This document shows positions 9,101-17,284 of a DNA stretch of 46,739 nt, one piece after another (the stretch's first letter is position 1; the number at the start of each line of letters is the position of its first letter). The stretch covers positions 1,123,162 through 1,169,900 of the forward strand of contig NZ_KB235933.1 of NCBI RefSeq assembly GCF_000332315.1, written 5' to 3'. This DNA is from Prochlorothrix hollandica PCC 9006 = CALU 1027 (GTDB lineage Bacteria > Cyanobacteriota > Cyanobacteriia > Prochlorotrichales > Prochlorotrichaceae). Position numbers and translations under genes: made by a program. The notes beneath the pieces are model-generated. The model searched no databases, was not told the origin of the DNA, and saw nothing but the letters and a program-made list of their open reading frames with translations.

Positions 9101-10210
9101 ATGGCACTTGTTAAATTCCCCCACAAGGTTGGGTTTTACTCAACCCTTAAAGCAAGGGTTGATGAGGAATTTAATCATTCTCACGGCAGCCAGAAAGGAA
9201 ACTGGCCGATGATTGGTAAGGCTGCGATTATTTTGGGGGGATATATAGCCTCCTATGTGGCTTTGGTCTTTTTCTGTTCTAACCTATGGTTAGCGATCGC
9301 CCTTGGTTTTGTCCTATCCCAGTTCTATGTCATGGTGGGGTTTGGCATTCAACATGATGGCACCCATGAAAGTTTTTCTCGCCACAAATGGGTTAACCGG
9401 TTAGCCGGTATGGGGCTGGACTTTTTGGGAGCCAGCAGTACCATGTGGAAGTATCGCCATAATTTTGTACACCACACCTATACGAATATTGCCCATGTGG
9501 ATGATGATCTGGAGACCTTAAATATTCTGCGTCTCAGTCCTCACCACGACTGGAAGCCTTGGCACCGGTTCCAACATTTGTACTGTTTTCTGGTTTATGG
9601 AATTCTAGCTGTTTTTTGGATTTATGTTTCAGACTTCCAAAAACTCCAGTCGGGTAAGTTGGGGAAATATAATATTCCTGACTTTAGTGTTGCAGACAAG
9701 GTAGTGCTGTTTGGGGGGCGGATTTTATTTATCTCCTATTCCATGATTCTACCCAGTTTCTTCCACCCCTTCTGGCAGGTCGTTGTGGCCAATGCCCTAA
9801 TTTTGATGGTGGTGGGTATTAATCTCTCCCTGGTGTTCAACCTGGCCCATGTGACGGGGGATAATGAGTATCCTCAGCCGGAGAATGGGGAGATTGAAAA
9901 CGAGTGGGCGATCCATCAGGTGGTCACAGCCGCTAACTTTGCGGCCCATAATCCTTGGGTGAGTTGGTACACGGGCGGTCTCAACTGCCAAATTGAACAC
10001 CACCTATTCCCCACCATTTGCCACATCCACTATCCCCGCCTTTGTAAGATTGTGGAGCAAACCTGTGGTGAGTTTGGCGTTCCCTATGTGTCTTATCCCA
10101 CGGTGATGGAAGCTCTGGCCTGTCATCTTCAGTTCCTGAAGGATTTGGGACAGCCTGACTCGGTGGCTTCGGTGCCGATGGCGGTGCCTGTCGATGTGGT
10201 GGGTCGCTAA
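9101..10210 (+). CDS. Front-end acyl-lipid fatty acid desaturase (DesD-like)
   Basis: A membrane di-iron desaturase. ATG 9101 is preferred over GTG 9062 because AGGAGA lies 12 bases upstream and the N-terminus then matches relatives (369 aa). Three histidine boxes are present: H-D-G-T-H at 85-89, H-N-F-V-H-H at 120-125 and Q-I-E-H-H at 297-301. Gln in place of the first His of box three is the front-end (delta-6/5/4) signature, and H-L-F-P-T-I-C-H-I-H-Y-P closely resembles DesD. There is no cytochrome b5 domain, so ferredoxin is the likely donor. Four hydrophobic segments fit a membrane location. Regiospecificity cannot be read from sequence. Confidence 0.85.
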   Translation: MALVKFPHKVGFYSTLKARVDEEFNHSHGSQKGNWPMIGKAAIILGGYIASYVALVFFCSNLWLAIALGFVLSQFYVMVGFGIQHDGTHESFSRHKWVNRLAGMGLDFLGASSTMWKYRHNFVHHTYTNIAHVDDDLETLNILRLSPHHDWKPWHRFQHLYCFLVYGILAVFWIYVSDFQKLQSGKLGKYNIPDFSVADKVVLFGGRILFISYSMILPSFFHPFWQVVVANALILMVVGINLSLVFNLAHVTGDNEYPQPENGEIENEWAIHQVVTAANFAAHNPWVSWYTGGLNCQIEHHLFPTICHIHYPRLCKIVEQTCGEFGVPYVSYPTVMEALACHLQFLKDLGQPDSVASVPMAVPVDVVGR

Positions 10211-10236
10211 ACCAACACGAAAAAACCAGTATGAAA

Positions 10237-10265
10237 AACCCGGCACGATGTTGCTGGGTTTTTTT
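10237..10265 (+). terminator. Rho-independent terminator after the desaturase gene
   Basis: Stem arms AACCCGGCA (10237-10245) and TGCTGGGTT (10252-10260) pair over nine positions with one G-U. The loop is CGATGT, and a run of seven T follows immediately. It lies 26 bp behind the desaturase stop codon. Confidence 0.85.
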
Positions 10266-10780
10266 ATGGCTGTTTCTAGGGGGCTGTCCCTGGGGCAGAG
10301 ATCCCTGGGGAATTTCCCTCAATGATGGGGTTGGGAGGGCAGGCTTGGGGCGGGGGCGATCGGCCCTCGATCGAGTCTCAGCCGGGAACAGGGACCGGGG
10401 GTGGGGATCCCGGCGATCGCGGTTTCTGGTCTACCCAGCCCCCCACGACCTTCTGCGTACCACGCAGGTTATCAAAGCCCAGAACCCTTGCTATATAAAG
10501 CTTTCAAAAATAATTCTTCAATCCAGGACTATTTTTGGACTACTTTTGCACCCTGTCCTAGAGGGGCGAGAAACGGGGCTGAGGGGGTGCGGTGGGGGGA
10601 CAGGGGAGCTAGCTGGCTGACCTAGGGGGGACGCGATCGCAGCCAAAATCCTCCCCGAACCGACGGCTATCATTCAACAATTCTTCCCCCTAGGATAAGC
10701 CGTAAAGAACCAGATTAGACACCGTTTTGTAGCCCTTAAATTATCAAAAGGACTGAAGTCCTTACTACAAACTTTCGTCT

Positions 10781-11063
10781 GTAACTATTCAGGGGGGGAC
10801 GAAGTGAGTAGGGTTTCAGCCCCACGATCGCCGGTCAGAGCCGGATCAACGGGGTGCATTTCACCTTGGAACAATTGACCTCGGGTAGGGGTCGCGCCCC
10901 CGTGCCGACCCTCTTGGGGACCCCCAACCGGGGCAACCACGGGGGGATTGCCCCTACCAAAATCGGTGAATCCACCCCAGTGAAATGAACCCTCTCAAAT
11001 CGCCTAAGGTCTGTTGTCTAGAGCCTGAAACCCTCATTCTGCTGTAGCCCCCTGAATAATTAC
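10781..11063 (+). mobile_element. IS66-type MITE, complete copy A (283 bp)
   Basis: Begins GTAACTATTCAGGGGG and ends CCCCTGAATAATTAC. The 9-bp sequence CTTTCGTCT precedes it (10772-10780) and follows it (11064-11072), a target duplication. It has no transposase reading frame. Terminal sequence is shared with the IS66 right end at 231-278. Confidence 0.85.
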
Positions 11064-11229
11064 CTTTCGTCTTTGGTTCGTCGTGATCAATTTATTGAGC
11101 AACCTATATTGAGCAACCTATAACGACTGAATTCTTTACTACAAACTTTCATCTTTGGTTCGTAGTGATCAATTTATTGAGCAATCTATATTGAGCAATC
11201 TATAAGGACTGAAGTCCTTACTACGAACT

Positions 11230-11508
11230 GTAACTATTCAGGGGGAACGTGAGTAGGATTTCAGCCCCACAATCGCCGGTCAGAGCCGGATCAACGGGAT
11301 GCATTTCACCTGGGAACCCTCGACTTCGGGTAGGGTTCTTGCCCCCGTGCCGACCCTCTTGGGGAGCCACAGCCGGGGCAACCACGGGGGGATTGCCCCT
11401 ACCAAAATCGGTGAACCCACCCCAGTGAAATGGACCCTCTCAAATCGCCTAAGGTCTGTTGTCTAGAACCTGAAACCCTCATTCTCCTGTGGACCCCTGA
11501 ATAATTAC
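11230..11508 (+). mobile_element. IS66-type MITE, complete copy B (279 bp)
   Basis: Same ends and interior as copy A. It is flanked by the 9-bp direct repeat CTACGAACT at 11221-11229 and 11509-11517. The different target sequence shows an independent insertion rather than duplication of a larger block. No coding capacity. Confidence 0.85.
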
Positions 11509-11580
11509 CTACGAACTTTCGTCTTTGGTTTGTAGTGCTCAATTTATTGAGCAACCTATCCCGCTTTTCCATTTCTTACC

Positions 11581-11918
11581 AGTCTTATTTTAGACCTGTT
11601 AATAGACTTGTTTTAAGACCCACAAGACTTGTCTAGAACCTTCTAGCCGTGGAGGATTATCGTGGCACTCAAGAGTGCTATGAACTGCAACGCCCTCTTT
11701 GATCCCATTCTGGGGATCTCCATTATTTAGTCTCAGAAACCTTGTTTTAGACCCATGAATAGACCTGTATTAGGACTAATGGGTCTTAGATCCAATGGTT
11801 CCAAAGCGGACGATCGACTGGGTTCAGGACAAGTCAAACCGCGATCGCCCATCATTAATCCTATTAGTCTTAAAATAGACCTATAAATAGACTTTAATTA
11901 AGACCAGCAAGTCTTAAT
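11581..11918. promoter_or_regulatory. Three ~50-bp imperfect palindromic repeats upstream of cobS
   Basis: Similar AT-rich units lie at about 11581-11632, 11728-11791 and 11864-11918. Each has the core TAGACCTRTNAATAGAC, and the outer arms are of the type AGTCTTA and TAAGACTT. They are the only ordered structure in the last 350 bp before cobS, so they may be operator sites or a fourth repeat family. No cobalamin riboswitch motif is present here. Function is unknown. Confidence 0.5.
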
Positions 11919-12027
11919 CTTCGATATCGTGACCGATCGTGACCCCCAGCACCCCTCCCATCACCCCAAGACAACCGCCCTCCCCATCCCCTACACTAGC
12001 CACCAAAACCCTTGGATCCCTGCCACC

Positions 12028-12819
12028 ATGAACGGTTCGCCCCCCTCTCCCCTGTCCTCATTCCTGGCCAGCCTCACCTTCTACACCACCATTCCCCTAG
12101 CCTGGGTGGGTCCCCTCACCTTTCACCGCATCGCCCGCTTTGCCCCCTGGGTGGGTCTCTTGCTGGGATGCAGCTTAGGCTTACTGGATCAGGGATTAGC
12201 CGCAGTGGGGATGCCACCCCTAACCCGTGCGGCCCTAGGGGTAGCGATTTGGGTGGGCCTGACGGGGGGATTGCACCTGGATGGAGCCATGGACAGCGCC
12301 GATGGGTTAGCGGTCATGGCTCCCGATCGTCGCTTGGAAGTCATGGCCGACAGCGTCACCGGAGCCTTTGGAGCCATGGTGGCGGTGCTGATTCTGTTAT
12401 TGAAAACCCTGGCCTGGGTTGAATTACCCCGTGGCCTCCCTGGGGAATCTCTGTGGCTGTTGGCCCTGGTGGCCGGTTGGGGGCGCTGGGCGCAGGTAGT
12501 GGCGATCGCCCGCTATCCTTATCTCAAAGCACAGGGCAAGGGAGCCTTCCATAAAAAAGAGTTTGAGACACCTTGGGACTGGTTATTGGGCCTTGTTAGC
12601 TTAATAGTGATAGCAAGCCTCGGTTTTCTCTGCCATGGACTCTCCCTAGTCTTAGTAATCAGCCTCACCCTAGGGGGAGTCGTCCTAGGGCTAGGGATCC
12701 CTGCTTGGTTTAATCAGCAATTGGGGGGCCACACCGGAGACACCTATGGAGCCGTGGTGGAATGGACGGAAGCCCTACTACTCTGCGGCTTAACGGTTTT
12801 CAGCGCCCCAGGAACGTGA
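12028..12819 (+). CDS. cobS: Adenosylcobinamide-GDP ribazoletransferase (cobalamin synthase)
   Basis: An integral membrane enzyme that joins adenosylcobinamide-GDP to alpha-ribazole in the last assembly step of cobalamin. ATG 12028 gives 263 residues, the usual length. A GTG at 11929 would add 33 poorly conserved Pro/His-rich residues. Family marks are F-Y-T-T-I-P near the N-terminus, the G-G-L-H-L-D-G-A-M-D-S-A-D-G metal/substrate motif, M-A-D-S-V-T-G-A-F-G and G-G-H-T-G-D-T-Y-G-A near the C-terminus. Six to seven membrane spans are evident. It stands alone, followed 165 bp later by a HAD gene on the same strand. Confidence 0.92.
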   Translation: MNGSPPSPLSSFLASLTFYTTIPLAWVGPLTFHRIARFAPWVGLLLGCSLGLLDQGLAAVGMPPLTRAALGVAIWVGLTGGLHLDGAMDSADGLAVMAPDRRLEVMADSVTGAFGAMVAVLILLLKTLAWVELPRGLPGESLWLLALVAGWGRWAQVVAIARYPYLKAQGKGAFHKKEFETPWDWLLGLVSLIVIASLGFLCHGLSLVLVISLTLGGVVLGLGIPAWFNQQLGGHTGDTYGAVVEWTEALLLCGLTVFSAPGT

Positions 12820-12984
12820 CCCCTACACCAACCCAAGCCGATCGCATTATCGAGGCTGAGTGGCTTCAAATCCCTGGCTAATGACTTGGCGGGCATCAGG
12901 CGGGCATCACTGCCCCAGGGATCTGGTTTGTTCAAGGCTCCTGTTAAAATGGAAGCTTAACTAAAATCCCTCCAACTCCTGCCC

Positions 12985-13746
12985 ATGGTCCCCCAAGCCT
13001 TAATTTTTGACGTTGATGGAACCCTGGCTGAAACAGAGCGGGATGGTCATCGCGTCGCCTTTAACCAGACCTTTGCTGCCGCTGGTTTAAGCTGGCACTG
13101 GTCCGAGACCCTATATGGTCAATTATTGGAAATTCCAGGGGGAAAAGAACGCATCGCCCATTACCTAGACCAGTACTGTCCCCCCCAGGATCCCCGCCTA
13201 CCGCCCCAGGCCGATCGCCCCGCCTGGATTGCTGCCCTGCACCAGGATAAAACCCAACGCTATGGCCAGATTATCCGCCAAGGGTGCCTTAAACCCCGCC
13301 CTGGGGTTCTGCGCCTGATCCAAGAAGCCCGATCGGCGGGAGTACGCCTCGCCATCGCCACCACCAGCGCCCTCCCCAACGCCCTAGCTGTGTTGGAAAC
13401 CGCCCTCGCCCCCGATGCCCCCCACTGGTTTGAAGTCATCGCCGCCGGAGACATCGTTGCCGCCAAAAAACCCGACCCCGCCATTTACCACTACGTCCTC
13501 CAGCAACTCCAGTTGTCCCCCCAGGCTTGTCTCGTCATTGAAGACTCGGCCCAAGGTCTCCAAGCCGCCACCGCCGCCGGACTCACCACCCTGATCACCA
13601 CCAATGCTTACACCCAGCACCAGGATTTCAGTGCCGCCCAGTGGGTGTTGAGTGATCTCGGGGAACCCCAGCGGCCCTGCACCGTTATCCGGGGATCCCT
13701 GGGCGATCCTCCCTATGTCAGCCTCGATCGCCTCTGGTTTTCCTGA
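12985..13746 (+). CDS. HAD-superfamily phosphatase, CbbY/PGM-like
   Basis: A 253-residue HAD hydrolase. Motif I is F-D-V-D-G-T with nucleophile D9 and acid/base D11. The Thr/Ser motif II appears as I-A-T-T-S near 127, and motif III/IV as K-K-P-D-P and V-I-E-D-S-A-Q-G-L. A helical cap sits between motifs I and II, which is subfamily I. The closest named class is CbbY, where plant and bacterial members hydrolyse xylulose-1,5-bisphosphate, an inhibitor of Rubisco. That role is plausible in a cyanobacterium but unproven here, as other small phospho-sugars are possible substrates. Confidence 0.85.
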   Translation: MVPQALIFDVDGTLAETERDGHRVAFNQTFAAAGLSWHWSETLYGQLLEIPGGKERIAHYLDQYCPPQDPRLPPQADRPAWIAALHQDKTQRYGQIIRQGCLKPRPGVLRLIQEARSAGVRLAIATTSALPNALAVLETALAPDAPHWFEVIAAGDIVAAKKPDPAIYHYVLQQLQLSPQACLVIEDSAQGLQAATAAGLTTLITTNAYTQHQDFSAAQWVLSDLGEPQRPCTVIRGSLGDPPYVSLDRLWFS

Positions 13747-13781
13747 AATTTGGGTGTCAATCCTAGAGCTAGAGACGGGAG

Positions 13782-13885
13782 CATCCCAGTTTGGCAACGT
13801 GCTCCTCATCCCCCAGCCCCTTCTCCCAGGGCCGGAGCAGGGGAGCCAGACTGTTCAAAGTCCCTTTCCCTCATCCCCCAGCCCC
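13782..13885 (+). repeat. Fourth repeat family (CATCCCAGTTTGGC end), truncated copy
   Basis: Shares CATCCCAGTTTGGC, CATCCCCCAGCCCC and TTCTCCCAGGG with the complete copy at 36345-36476. The 3' terminal repeat is missing. It lies in the short gap between the HAD and glycosyltransferase genes and explains why the reading frame before ATG 13903 is open but not protein-like. Confidence 0.7.
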
Positions 13886-13902
13886 ATGAACCAACCCCAG
13901 CC

Positions 13903-15057
13903 ATGAGCCAGCCCCACGTCAGCCTTTTTTTCCGTGCCCTCCAGGGGGGGGGTGCAGAACGGATCATCGCCAACTTAGCGCGGGGGCTGGTAGAACGGGG
14001 TTATGGGGTTGATCTAGTGTTGACCCGTGCCGAAGGCATCTACCTGGCAGACCTACCCCCCAGAGTGCGGGTGATTGCCCTCCAGGAGATTCCGCCCCTC
14101 TACGGCGGATTTCAGAGTCACCACTCCAGTTCCTCCCTGGGAAATCTCTTGCGCTTAGGGCATTATTTGCAACAAGAACGGCCCTTAGTCCTGTTGGGGG
14201 CGACCCATTTCATTAATGAAGTGGCCATTGTCGCCAAACACCTGGCACGGGTACCCACCAAAGTGTGGGTGGCGGAACACACCACCTTATCCCTGGAATC
14301 CCAGGGGGTGGAGCAAACCTCCTCCCGCTATGCCCCCACCACGGCCCGCTGGCTCTATCCCTGGGCCGATGGCATTATTGCGGTCTCCCAGGGAGTGGCC
14401 CAGGATTTAGCCACTTTAATCCATCTGCCCCCCTCCCGCATCCAGGTCATTTATAACCCCGTCCTCACGCCGGAACTGTACGCAGCAGCCCAAGCAGAAC
14501 CCCATCATCCTTGGTTAGCCCAGGGCCAAGATCCCCCTGTGCCCGTCATTCTGGGGGTGGGGCGTTTTGTGGCGCAAAAAGACTTTGCCACGTTAATCCG
14601 AGCCGTTGCCCAGGTGCGTCAACGGCGATCGGCCCGTCTGATCTTGATGGGGGGCGGTCGGCAACAGGCTGCGCTACAAGCCCTCGCCCACGATCTAGGC
14701 ATTGCCCAAGATGTGGCGATTTTAGATTTTGTCGCCAATCCCTACGCCCTCATGGCCCGATCGGCGGTCTTTGTCCAGTCTTCCCGCTGGGAAGGCTTGC
14801 CCACCGTTCTCATTGAAGCCTTGGCCCTGGGGCTGCCGATCGTCGCCACCGACTGCCCCAGTGGAGCCAGGGAAATCCTGCGGGATGGACGCTATGGAAC
14901 CCTGGTGCCCATCGGTCGGGCTGATGCCATGGCGCGGGCGATCGAAGCGGCCCTGGGATGGCAGGGAGCCGCCCCCGCCCTGCCGGAGTCCTGGTTGCAA
15001 CAGTTTCAACTGGAAACAGCGGTGCAGCGCTATAGTGAGGTTCTGGGATTGCCCTAA
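13903..15057 (+). CDS. Glycosyltransferase family 4-type, GT-B fold
   Basis: A 384-residue retaining glycosyltransferase. The start at 13903 is chosen because the frame upstream to 13750 runs through a repeat element. The N-terminal half has G-G-G-A-E-R-I-I-A-N-L-A-R-G-L, the usual acceptor-side motif. The C-terminal half has V-I-L-G-V-G-R-F-V-A-Q-K-D-F and the E-x7-E donor motif in E-G-L-P-T-V-L-I-E. Relatives act at the cytoplasmic face in polysaccharide or glycolipid synthesis with nucleotide sugars. Sugar and acceptor are unknown. It may share a transcript with the HAD gene. Confidence 0.85.
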   Translation: MSQPHVSLFFRALQGGGAERIIANLARGLVERGYGVDLVLTRAEGIYLADLPPRVRVIALQEIPPLYGGFQSHHSSSSLGNLLRLGHYLQQERPLVLLGATHFINEVAIVAKHLARVPTKVWVAEHTTLSLESQGVEQTSSRYAPTTARWLYPWADGIIAVSQGVAQDLATLIHLPPSRIQVIYNPVLTPELYAAAQAEPHHPWLAQGQDPPVPVILGVGRFVAQKDFATLIRAVAQVRQRRSARLILMGGGRQQAALQALAHDLGIAQDVAILDFVANPYALMARSAVFVQSSRWEGLPTVLIEALALGLPIVATDCPSGAREILRDGRYGTLVPIGRADAMARAIEAALGWQGAAPALPESWLQQFQLETAVQRYSEVLGLP

Positions 15058-15095
15058 CCCTGCGCTGTCGTTTTGAGGTCGCTCACATCAGCCTT

Positions 15096-15560
15096 ATGTA
15101 TAGAAATTCCCCAAAAGCCTTCAGTTCCCACGCCCTCAGCCCCAAAGCCCTGGGCCAAAGCCTGCTCTACCCCGTTGACTTCACCAGTCGCTGGTTTGCC
15201 ACCACCGCCATTAGCGGCTATCAACGGTTCATCTCCCCCCATAAGGGATACCAGTGTGCCCATCGATCGCTCCACGGAGGCAAATCCTGCTCGGCCTTTG
15301 TCAAAAGTAGCATCAGCCACCATGGGGTTTGGCGCGGGTTACAATTAGCCCGCCATCGGTTCCAAGCCTGTGGGGAAGCCCATCAGATCCTCAAGCTCAA
15401 TCACCTGTGCCAAAATCGCCACTCCATCAGAAATGGTTTAGGCCAAACCCTGATCGATCGGGTGCTGCCCCTCAAAGGTGGCCCAGGGGATAGCTGCGAT
15501 GATTGCCAACTCTGTTGCATCAAAATGGATGCTTGCCCCTGTAACGGCCAGAAAATGTAA
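15096..15560 (+). CDS. yidD: YidD-like membrane protein insertion factor with Cys-rich tail
   Basis: The 154-residue protein contains the YidD (DUF37) core at about residues 38-80: G-Y-Q-R-F-I-S-P-H-K-G-Y, H-G-G-K-S-C-S and H-G-V-W-R-G. YidD assists YidC-dependent membrane insertion. It is about twice the usual YidD length. The extra C-terminal part ends in a Cys cluster (C-D-D-C-Q-L-C-C, then D-A-C-P-C) that could bind metal or form disulfides. ATG 15096 is the first in the frame. It follows the glycosyltransferase by 38 bp. Confidence 0.8.
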   Translation: MYRNSPKAFSSHALSPKALGQSLLYPVDFTSRWFATTAISGYQRFISPHKGYQCAHRSLHGGKSCSAFVKSSISHHGVWRGLQLARHRFQACGEAHQILKLNHLCQNRHSIRNGLGQTLIDRVLPLKGGPGDSCDDCQLCCIKMDACPCNGQKM

Positions 15561-15600
15561 CGACACTCCCCCCATCCCGGCCAAAACGGTCTGGGAAGGG

Positions 15601-15652
15601 GAGTTTATCCCTGGTTTCTCTATCCCTGGTTTCTCTATCCCTGGAATCATTA
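15601..15652 (+). repeat. Short tandem repeat after yidD
   Basis: A 15-bp unit TCCCTGGTTTCTCTA is repeated about three times with a final variant TCCCTGGAATCATTA. It is non-coding. The remaining bases up to 15789 show no gene that I can support. Confidence 0.6.
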
Positions 15653-15832
15653 AGTCGTCGTTTTCGGTGTAACCTAACCTCTTCTCGTCGTGTTACCACG
15701 CTTGTCGCAACTTGTACAAGGGGCGTGAGAAACTTCGCTATAATTAGTTCAGGGCTACACGATAGCCTAGCCTTAATCCTGTTCACTAATCCTGTTCACT
15801 GGAATCTAGAATAACTCTCTACCTACCGATTA

Positions 15833-15932
15833 CAGCAGTCCTAAATGGGTCGTGTGGTGTCCACCCTCCGGGGACACACCACACCAAGGGTTTCAGCCCA
15901 TCGAGATGCCTACAACTGATTTAGGGTTGCTG
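15833..15932. repeat. TA-flanked MITE, copy 2 (100 bp)
   Basis: Ends CAGCAGTCCTAAATGGG and the inverse of CAGCAACCCTAAATC, with TA at 15831-15832 and 15933-15934. It interrupts the first part of the degraded gene around it. The interior is an inverted repeat of the type TGTGGTGT / ACACCACA. Confidence 0.85.
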
Positions 15933-16111
15933 TATCAAAGATAAACTTTATATTGAAACGCGAAATGAAGATGCATTAGCACAAGCCAAAGAAATTGCAT
16001 CAAGGGCTTTTGAGGTTAGCCTTTCAAAGAATTACGGACGCATTCATGGGTTTATTTAGAACAATACTTTTCATGTAGTTTGGTTTGATCCAGCCCATAA
16101 TTTATATTCTA

Positions 16112-16210
16112 CAGCAGTCCTAAATGGGTCGTATGGTGTGCCCCCTCCGGGGGCACACCATACCAAGGGTTTCAGCCATCGAGAGCCTTACCACTGATTT
16201 AGGGTTGCTG
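16112..16210. repeat. TA-flanked MITE, copy 3 (99 bp)
   Basis: Same family and orientation as copy 2, with TA at 16110-16111 and 16211-16212. It splits the degraded gene between the codons for L-Y-S and M-N-R-G. The second TA supplies the A of the ATG at 16212. Confidence 0.85.
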
Positions 16211-16438
16211 TATGAATCGTGGCATTAACAGCCATAGGGATGCTGCAACTGTTCGCTGTTTTGGGCCTGATGAAGTGAAGCAACTGCAAGCAGTGAAGCG
16301 ACTGCAAGCAGTGATTCGAGATCTGCAAGTCGAAAATGCAGAACTGCACGAAGCATTAATGCAGTCGGAGTAGGAAGGTTATCGAAAACAGCCATAATCA
16401 ATTCACCGGGATACCATCGCCACCACAGCCTCCATCTG

Positions 16439-16651
16439 TTGCTCCAAGCCTCCCCCCAAGCCAACTGGGGCAGCTTGGAAGCGGCGGTGGCCTATCTCTG
16501 CAAAACCTATTTACCCCGCAGCGATCGACCCACGGGGGACTCCAACCGCAACTGTGACCAAATTCCAGCGATCGCCCTCGATCGAGGATTTTTCACCGAT
16601 GCCAGCAATGTTACGGCCCTGATGCGTTCCCTAGCCTTTCCACCCCTATAA
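16439..16651 (+). CDS. Possible small hypothetical protein
   Basis: An open frame of 70 codons from TTG 16439 ends 15 bp before the exonuclease start. Upstream the frame stays open and reads K-T-A-I-I-N-S-P-G-Y-H-R-H-H-S-L-H, with no ATG. The product (S-P-Q-A-N-W-G-S-L-E-A-A-V-A-Y-L) has amphipathic helical character but no domain that I recognise. It could be a remnant or spurious. It is reported because position and codon use are compatible with a leader gene of the exonuclease. Confidence 0.25.
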   Translation: MLQASPQANWGSLEAAVAYLCKTYLPRSDRPTGDSNRNCDQIPAIALDRGFFTDASNVTALMRSLAFPPL

Positions 16652-16666
16652 TTTCGGTTTATTCAT

Positions 16667-17284
16667 ATGGTTATCTCGCTATCGCTGCCTGATCTCAATG
16701 CTAATCTGACCCAAATCCCCGTCACTATTCTCGATGTGGAAACCACGGGGGTTTCTCCCCGCCGGGGGGCACGGGTGATTGAGGTGGCTCTGCTGCAAGT
16801 ACAAGGGAACCGGGTGGTGGCTCAACTGGATACGTTGATCGATCCCCAAGCGCCTTTGGATCCGAGGGCAATGGCGGTTAATGGCATTACAGGGGGAATG
16901 CTGGCCCATCAGCCCACCTTTGGGGCGGTTTTGCCGCAGATTACGGCGATTTTGGCTTCAGGGCTAGTGGTGGGTCACAATATCAATTTTGATCTGACGT
17001 TTTTGCAGGCGGAGTATGGGTTACTGGGCCAGTCTCTGCCGCCGCTGCTGGCGTTGGATACGTTGCCCATTGCCCGCAAGTACTACCGCTTCCCCCGCAA
17101 TAATCTCCAGACGATCGCCCAGGCGTTGCAGATTAAGGCCGATCGCTTTCACCGAGCCATGGCGGATGTGCAGGTGACGGCGGGGGTGTTCGACTATTTC
17201 CGGGCCGATCGCGGTTTGGAGACGGTGCAGGACTGGCTCAGTGCCCAAGGGAAGCCGGTGTGGCGGGGGGTGACTCCGGGGTAA
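16667..17284 (+). CDS. DEDDh-type 3'-5' exonuclease, DnaQ-like
   Basis: A 205-residue exonuclease of the DnaQ/epsilon superfamily. Exo I is D-V-E-T-T-G (about 23-28), exo II is H-N-I-N-F-D near 109, and exo III is H-R-A-M-A-D-V near 163, giving the DEDD metal-binding set with the His general base. V-N-G-I-T is the usual spacer motif. Related stand-alone proteins trim or proofread DNA 3' ends. No polymerase gene is nearby, so it is not called DnaQ itself. Its 3' end overlaps the convergent DUF2442 gene by 47 bp. Confidence 0.85.
   Translation: MVISLSLPDLNANLTQIPVTILDVETTGVSPRRGARVIEVALLQVQGNRVVAQLDTLIDPQAPLDPRAMAVNGITGGMLAHQPTFGAVLPQITAILASGLVVGHNINFDLTFLQAEYGLLGQSLPPLLALDTLPIARKYYRFPRNNLQTIAQALQIKADRFHRAMADVQVTAGVFDYFRADRGLETVQDWLSAQGKPVWRGVTPG

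Larger units (their letters stand above)
10750..11570. repeat. Array of palindromic host repeats carrying two IS66-type MITEs
   Basis: A unit of the form GGACTGAAGTCCTTACTAC, then RAACTTTCGTCTTTGG, then a T-G-T-A-G-T-G-C/A-T-C-AATTTATTGAGCAACCTAT segment, recurs about three times (from ~10750, ~11119 and ~11203). Two of the units are each split by a complete MITE at a different position. The wider gap 10266-12027 contains no gene that I can support. Bases 10280-10700 show only HIP1 sites and G-rich sequence. Confidence 0.65.
15790..16373 (+). pseudogene. Hypothetical gene broken by two TA-type MITEs and a stop
   Basis: If both MITEs (15833-15932 and 16112-16210) and one TA each are removed, one frame runs from 15790 to the stop at 16371-16373. 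It reads L-P-I-I-K-D-K-L-Y-I-E-T-R-N-E-D, then K-N-Y-G-R-I-H-G-F-I, an in-frame TAG, then N-N-T-F-H-V-V-W-F-D-P-A-H-N-L-Y-S. It continues M-N-R-G-I-N-S-H-R-D-A-A-T-V-R-C-F into a coiled-coil tail ending A-L-M-Q-S-E. No start codon is evident. It resembles a small cyanobacterial protein of unknown function. The 53-residue stretch from ATG 16212 could still be translated alone. Confidence 0.6.

Noticed and set aside
10750-11570. CRISPR array
   Set aside because: The repeats are long, few, unequally spaced and palindromic, with MITEs inside. There are no uniform spacers and no cas genes.
13750-13902. N-terminal extension of the glycosyltransferase
   Set aside because: The sequence belongs to a repeat element found elsewhere, and the protein family starts at ATG 13903.
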